Of a stretch of 64,000 nt of DNA, positions 27,901 to 33,900 are shown piece after piece. Positions within the stretch are counted from its first letter, which is position 1. Every line of letters begins with the position of its first letter. This stretch comes from Hermatobates lingyangjiaoensis (Eukaryota; Arthropoda; Insecta; Hemiptera; Hermatobatidae), in contig JAPFBL010001929.1 of assembly GCA_026182355.1 (NCBI GenBank), positions 744,501 to 808,500 of the forward strand, written 5' to 3'. The translations under genes and the position numbers were made by a program. The notes under the pieces are model-generated. The model was not told the origin of the DNA and searched no databases. It saw only the letters and a list, made by a program, of their open reading frames with translations.

Positions 27901-30900
27901 GTAGTTTGAGTATTACTACTGAGTAGTATTATATAGTTTGAGTAGTTTGAGTAGTACTCAGTACTACTTGAGTAGTAGTTTGCTTCTCAACGCGAGTACT
28001 TCGCACTTCTTCCCGATGACGACGGATGTCGAAATATCGAAGTGAGTTCTGTAGTGTCTTTCTGTGTTCTTTTCTATGTGTTAAAGTGTTTATTGTCCAC
28101 ACGGACCTTTCATTTTATTCGAAGTATATATATATATATGTTCAAACCACAATAAGAGATAGGGAAAAAAGGACTAAGATCTTTCAACCGTAACAAGCAG
28201 TCTTCATCAGAGTTAAAACCCAATTGATATATATCACGATATATATATACAAGATTTTGCATAAACACGTGAAATAACAATCAATAATCAAACCATAATA
28301 TGAAATGAGAAAAAAAAAGACCAAGATCTTTCAACCGTAAGAAGAGGTCTCCGTCAGATTCAAAACCCCAACTCACTATATAGTACATATAAGTATTGAT
28401 AAATCATGGATCGTGAAATGGATAAAGAGTTTAATTTGAATCTGAAGATCTGACCGAGTCCTGATAAACTTTAGTTTTATGGCTATATATATATATATAT
28501 ATATACTTCGAATAAAATGAAAGGTCCATGTGGACAATAAACACTTTAACACAGAGAAAAGAACACAGAAAGACACTACAGAACTCACTTCGATATTTCG
28601 ACATCCGTCGTCATCGGGAAGAAGTGCGAAGTACTCGCGTTGAGAAGCAAACTGCTACTGGCCTCCAGAGTAATTCGTGGAACCACCGCAATGCTGCCCC
28701 CCAGCGGAGGAGAGGAAAATTGAAATCCCTCCAATATTTATTTATAAAACAAGATAAAAAGTATATAAAATACGAAATAATAATGAAGACAATAAATAAT
28801 ATATAAAAAAAAAATTAACGGTACAGGTTAAGACCAGGAGGAGAGCGAGTCCCAAGGAGGCATATGAATGCCTCTTCGGAAGCTCTAAGGGTGACATGGG
28901 AATTAGACTCGGGGATTTGTTTGAGGATTTGTACCCTGAAACAATCATTGAAAGGGAGGTCATGGGAATTAGCATGGATAGCTATGGGTAAGTCTCTGCG
29001 CTGACCAACGGACGCCCTGTGATTGTTCATACGATCAAAGGACTGGAGTTAATTAGGGGACAGGTTTGGCAGTTACGGCGTTAACTCATTGTGGTCATTC
29101 TCACACCCACCAGCTTAAGAATGACCGAGGAACGGTCGAAACCGGTAGCAACGACATGAGGGGGACACGAGGAAGGCGCCACGCATTCTTCAAGAAAGTA
29201 CTGCAGTAAAGGCTCCAACGGCAAACGCCAGACATACTCAAACATCAACCCATAATGCCCATAGCCTGGACCAGATTCTTACGAGGAACTCTTCTATGTG
29301 GGGACGCCTATGCCATTCCTGCCCTCTGTGAGCCCTCTCCAGGAAGGACGGTGGAGGCGGCCAAGCGTACGAGGAAACCGAAGAGGAAAGATGGTTCTCC
29401 ATACACCCACAACAATAGAATCTACAGAAAACACCAACAACCAGTATCTTATGAAATCCACTAAGCCCATAGGAAACACCAAATTCGACGAGGTACACTT
29501 CCAAGCAAGGACGCCAAGACCTTCATCCAACTCTATTGGAAAATTAAGTAGGGACTGTGAACCGTCATCAAGGTTTCAAGTCACTCCGAAGACAAGCATG
29601 GACTCAGCTTGTCTTCGAAGTGATTCACATATTTCTGCCTGATGACGAAATAGTCGAAATATAGTTGTGAATTTCTGTGATTTCGTTTATGTGTGTTCAT
29701 TTTATGAATCTAGTTTATGTATTTATAAACGATAAAGAAATAGTCCACAAGGAAACTGCATCAAATTACACTGAAAGGAACAGGGATTTCTTTGTTTATA
29801 GAATCCTGAGTGTTTGTGATATATATATACATATTATGAATATTGATTGTTATATATAATGCAAAGGCTGTGCTGTAGAATTGTATCAACTATAAAATAC
29901 TGTACAAATGATATGATTGTAATACAAGATTGATTTTAGTCCTATATAAACTAGTAGTAAACACTTCGCATTACATTGATTAAAACAGAATGATTTCAAA
30001 CTGGTGTCATTGTTGTCAAGAAAAAAAGGTATGTAATAAGAATAAACATTTGTTTCAGCTGGACCGGCCCTATGTTAGGAGATTTGTTGTCTCTTTTTGT
30101 TAAAACAAGTGAATTTGACAAGGCCTCTTTAGTTCTTGGGAAAATGATCAGTAGAATCAACAATCTAACTGGAGAACCAAACATTGCTTCTCTTAGAATG
30201 TATCTAGATGGTGCTATTGCACAAAATAATCCTGATGCAGCAATAGTCAGTATCAAGAGATGTTTTATATTTAAATTTATTCGTAATATTCAATTTAACA
30301 ATCTTAGAAGGTTCTCTTAAATAGTATAACATTATCAGTAATATCAACGATATTATTAGTTGAATAAAGCATCTTTCAGAACAGCTGAAAGAACGGTAGT
30401 TATTTTTTTAGCTTACAAGTCTTCTGGTGGGAAATTAAAAGTGAACAGGCATTGTAAATAAAGACTGTATTTTACATCACCTTTAGGTATATATATATAT
30501 ATATAAATCAAAACTTGAAATGGTCCAACAGGACTACTAGTTAACACATGAAAGAGAAAAAACAAATAAAGATACACACAAAAGACTCACAACGATATTT
30601 CGACAGTCGTCGTCAACGGGTAGAAGTAGTCCCTTTGAGTAGCTGAAGCTAACTCCTATATATATATATATATAATTAAAATAAATTCAAAACGAAGGAA
30701 ACACACAGAAAGACACAGACATAACTCACATCGATATTTCGATGTGAGTTATGTCTGTGTGTTTCCTTCGTTTTGAATTTATTTTAATTAAAAAAGTCCG
30801 CTGGACCGTTTCTTTTAATTATATATATATATATATATGAGTAGCAGTTTGCTTCTCAGCGCGAGTACTTCGCACTTCTTCCCGATGACGAAGGATGTCG

Positions 30901-33900
30901 AAATATCGAAGTGAGTTCTGTAGTGTCTTTCTGTGTTCTTTTCTATGTGTTAAAGTGTATATATATACACTTTTTCGTTGGAAATACGATCCGAAACGGA
31001 CAAATATAGTTCAATGTAGCAAAAGAAACATAGAGAAATCAAAAGCACACACTTACAGTCTCTAATTTTTGGTTTGAACCGTCTTCAAGAGAGATAAGAG
31101 AGGGAACCAAGCATACTGGTTCTGAGACGATTGGAAACGAACAATGTTGTCGCATGTTCCTGTCTACCTTATTCTCTGTGACCGGGCGCGCATGCAGCAA
31201 CATTGTTGGTCTCCAACCGTCTCTGAACCAGTGCGCTTGGTTTCCCTCTCTTATCTGTCTTGATGATGGTTCAAACAAAAAATTAGAGATTGTATGTGTG
31301 TGCTTTTGATTTCTCCTGAGACAAAACTAGATTTAACAAGACTGAATGAGAGTCTGACAAAACTGACTGGTGTGACAAGACTGGAGCTGCGTCGTAGCGC
31401 TAGCTCTTATATAAACAATGATAGCTTACATTGGGATTCCAATATTCCTGCCTGGTGCAACTGCCTCCTGGACAAAGAAGGTGGTTTTTTGTTACCATCT
31501 CCACCTCCCTTAGAATGAAGCTCCTCCTGGTAGGATGACTTCTTCAAGTTGGGTGTCCTGTTGTCTTTCAGTAGGTGTGGTTAACTTCCATATGGTTGAT
31601 ACCTTTTTCCTCTTTAAGATGAAACGAAACACTGCTCCTAACAACATCACATATAACACTACAGTCCATGCACTGGGAATGTGGAATCTATAATTTGTGT
31701 CCACTTCTCTATAGGTTAATGGCATACTTGACTCCTGATTAAGTAAAGTTTTAAATTTAATAGTTATATTGGGCATAATATCGTCCTCAAACTTTAACTC
31801 TACTTCTGGCAATAGGTGAGACTGATCAGTGGTTTTTGAAATAAATTTTTTGTTTCTTCCTCTATATTAAATAGTTGAATTTCCTGTCTTTATCAGGAAA
31901 ATTTCTTTTAAAAATTTGAATTCTACATCTTCTTTGTTTTCTATTGATATTTGTTCAGACTCCTTAAATATAGCTAAGTATTGATTAATTTCTTTATTAT
32001 AATTGATTTTATTTTCGTCTATATTGACGTTTACAAATTTACAAGAATTTGTTTTTGCTGAAGTTAATATTTGTTCTTCGCAATTTGTTTGATGAAAATT
32101 ATCATCACTTAAATAAGTCTCATATCCCGAGCACTTACCCTTCAATGCCAAGATAGAACTGTCTTCATTTTTGAAGAAATATTTACTTTCAGTTAATACT
32201 GAGACAAATTTATCTTCTACCTTAGATGGAATTGGGATTAATTTAAAGTATGTGTATGTATTTTTTGAGCATAGAGGCACGTCATTTGATCATGGCTTAT
32301 TTTACAATGAATGTTTATTAATGATTCTAGTTTAAGCATATTTCCGTATTTTAATTCTACAGGTAATACACCTAGAAGAAAATATTCTTTAATTTTCTTT
32401 AATTCTTTATATAATTGATTTGAAGACATAATGCTACGATGCAACGCTTGCAATTTACAAAATGTGATAGCATTTTCTATTTCTTCTAATGTATTTAATA
32501 TTATGTTCATTGCAATTCCTATTTGATTTAACATGTCCCTTTTCTGTTTCAAAATTTTATATTTCTGCCTATGAAATGATTTTAAATAAAAACCGAAAGG
32601 TTAGCAATGAGAGTTTAATTTGAACCTGAAGAACTGACCGAGTCCTGATAAACTTTAATTTTGTATATATATATATATATATATATATTTCACTTAATTA
32701 TAGTAGTGTGGACGTTACTTGCCGTTGCGTCTACAACGTGCTTGGTCTCCCTTTCTCTTTTCTCCTGAAGACGGATACCCGAAAATTTGAGTCTGTAAGT
32801 GTGTTTTCTTAGTCTGTGTGTTACTCTTCTTGAATTTTGAACTCGTGTATGTATATATATAATTATTATATAAGGGTTGAAAGATGAATGAATTTCTTAT
32901 AGATTAACAGGCTTAGCCTTAGGAGTGAAAAGGTGTACATAAAATTTGTATTATATATCACCATTGGATTTATGTATGCATATATATTAGTTCAAAATTG
33001 AAGAAGGGTTACACACAAAGTAAGGAAACACACTTTCCTAAAAAAATCCGTTTTCAGGAGAATAGAGGTAAGGATTTTCCTAAAATTAGAGTTAGTGTGC
33101 TTCTTTTCTTTGGTTTTCTTCTTCGATTTTCATCTGATACATGTCAAGGCTGGATGGTCTTTCCAATTTTATGTATATATATTATTTTTTTTATAATTTA
33201 TATATAAATGTCGAAATATTAATGAATTTATAATAGATGAACAACTCTAGCCTTAGAGTGTTGTATTATAACGTTCATACAAAATTTCTGTTAGATTATC
33301 TTGAGATAGTAAAGTAATTAGCTTGGTTAGCTCTTGAATGAAGGTATGTTTGATGTGTCCAACCAAGTACTTTGGCACCCCGAGGTAATATGATTCGTCC
33401 ATGATTTTTAAATGGATAAAAAAAATGAGCCACACTTTCACTGTTTTGAACAGTCAGAAAATCGTTTCCTTCTATAAGAGTAGGCACTAAAAAAAAAAAG
33501 AATCATTAGTTGTGCAATCCGAAATTGTGTGGTATTTACTCATTCTGAGGTAAAATGGATAAAGAAACACAACAACAACGCGTTTCGAACACTTTGTGTT
33601 CATCATCAGGAAGACACTATAATACAAATTATATCTAATCAGTTATAAAATTAGATTGAAATAATAAAATTCTATTAAGAGAATTAAAGACATACCCAAG
33701 GATGTGGTGCTGAAGGGTTGGTCCAGTGAAATCAACTAGTAGGAAATAGGTCCGCTGCGATAGAGTTTTCTGGCCTTCTGTATTTCAGTTAACGCTTTTT
33801 AAGCATATCCGACCTCTTTGTCACCTTATCTCCTAAACGCCTCTCCCCACTCTATCGCAGCGGACCTATTTCCTACTAGTTGATTTCACTGGACCAACCC

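Noticed and set aside
29238..29642. Overlapping ORFs on both strands (up to 114 codons)
   Set aside because: Several frames are open at once in a GC-richer repeat segment; none matches a family.
31510..32570. Functional captured envelope (syncytin-like) gene
   Set aside because: The frame is broken at least twice, the N-terminal part is missing and both sides are cut by other repeats.
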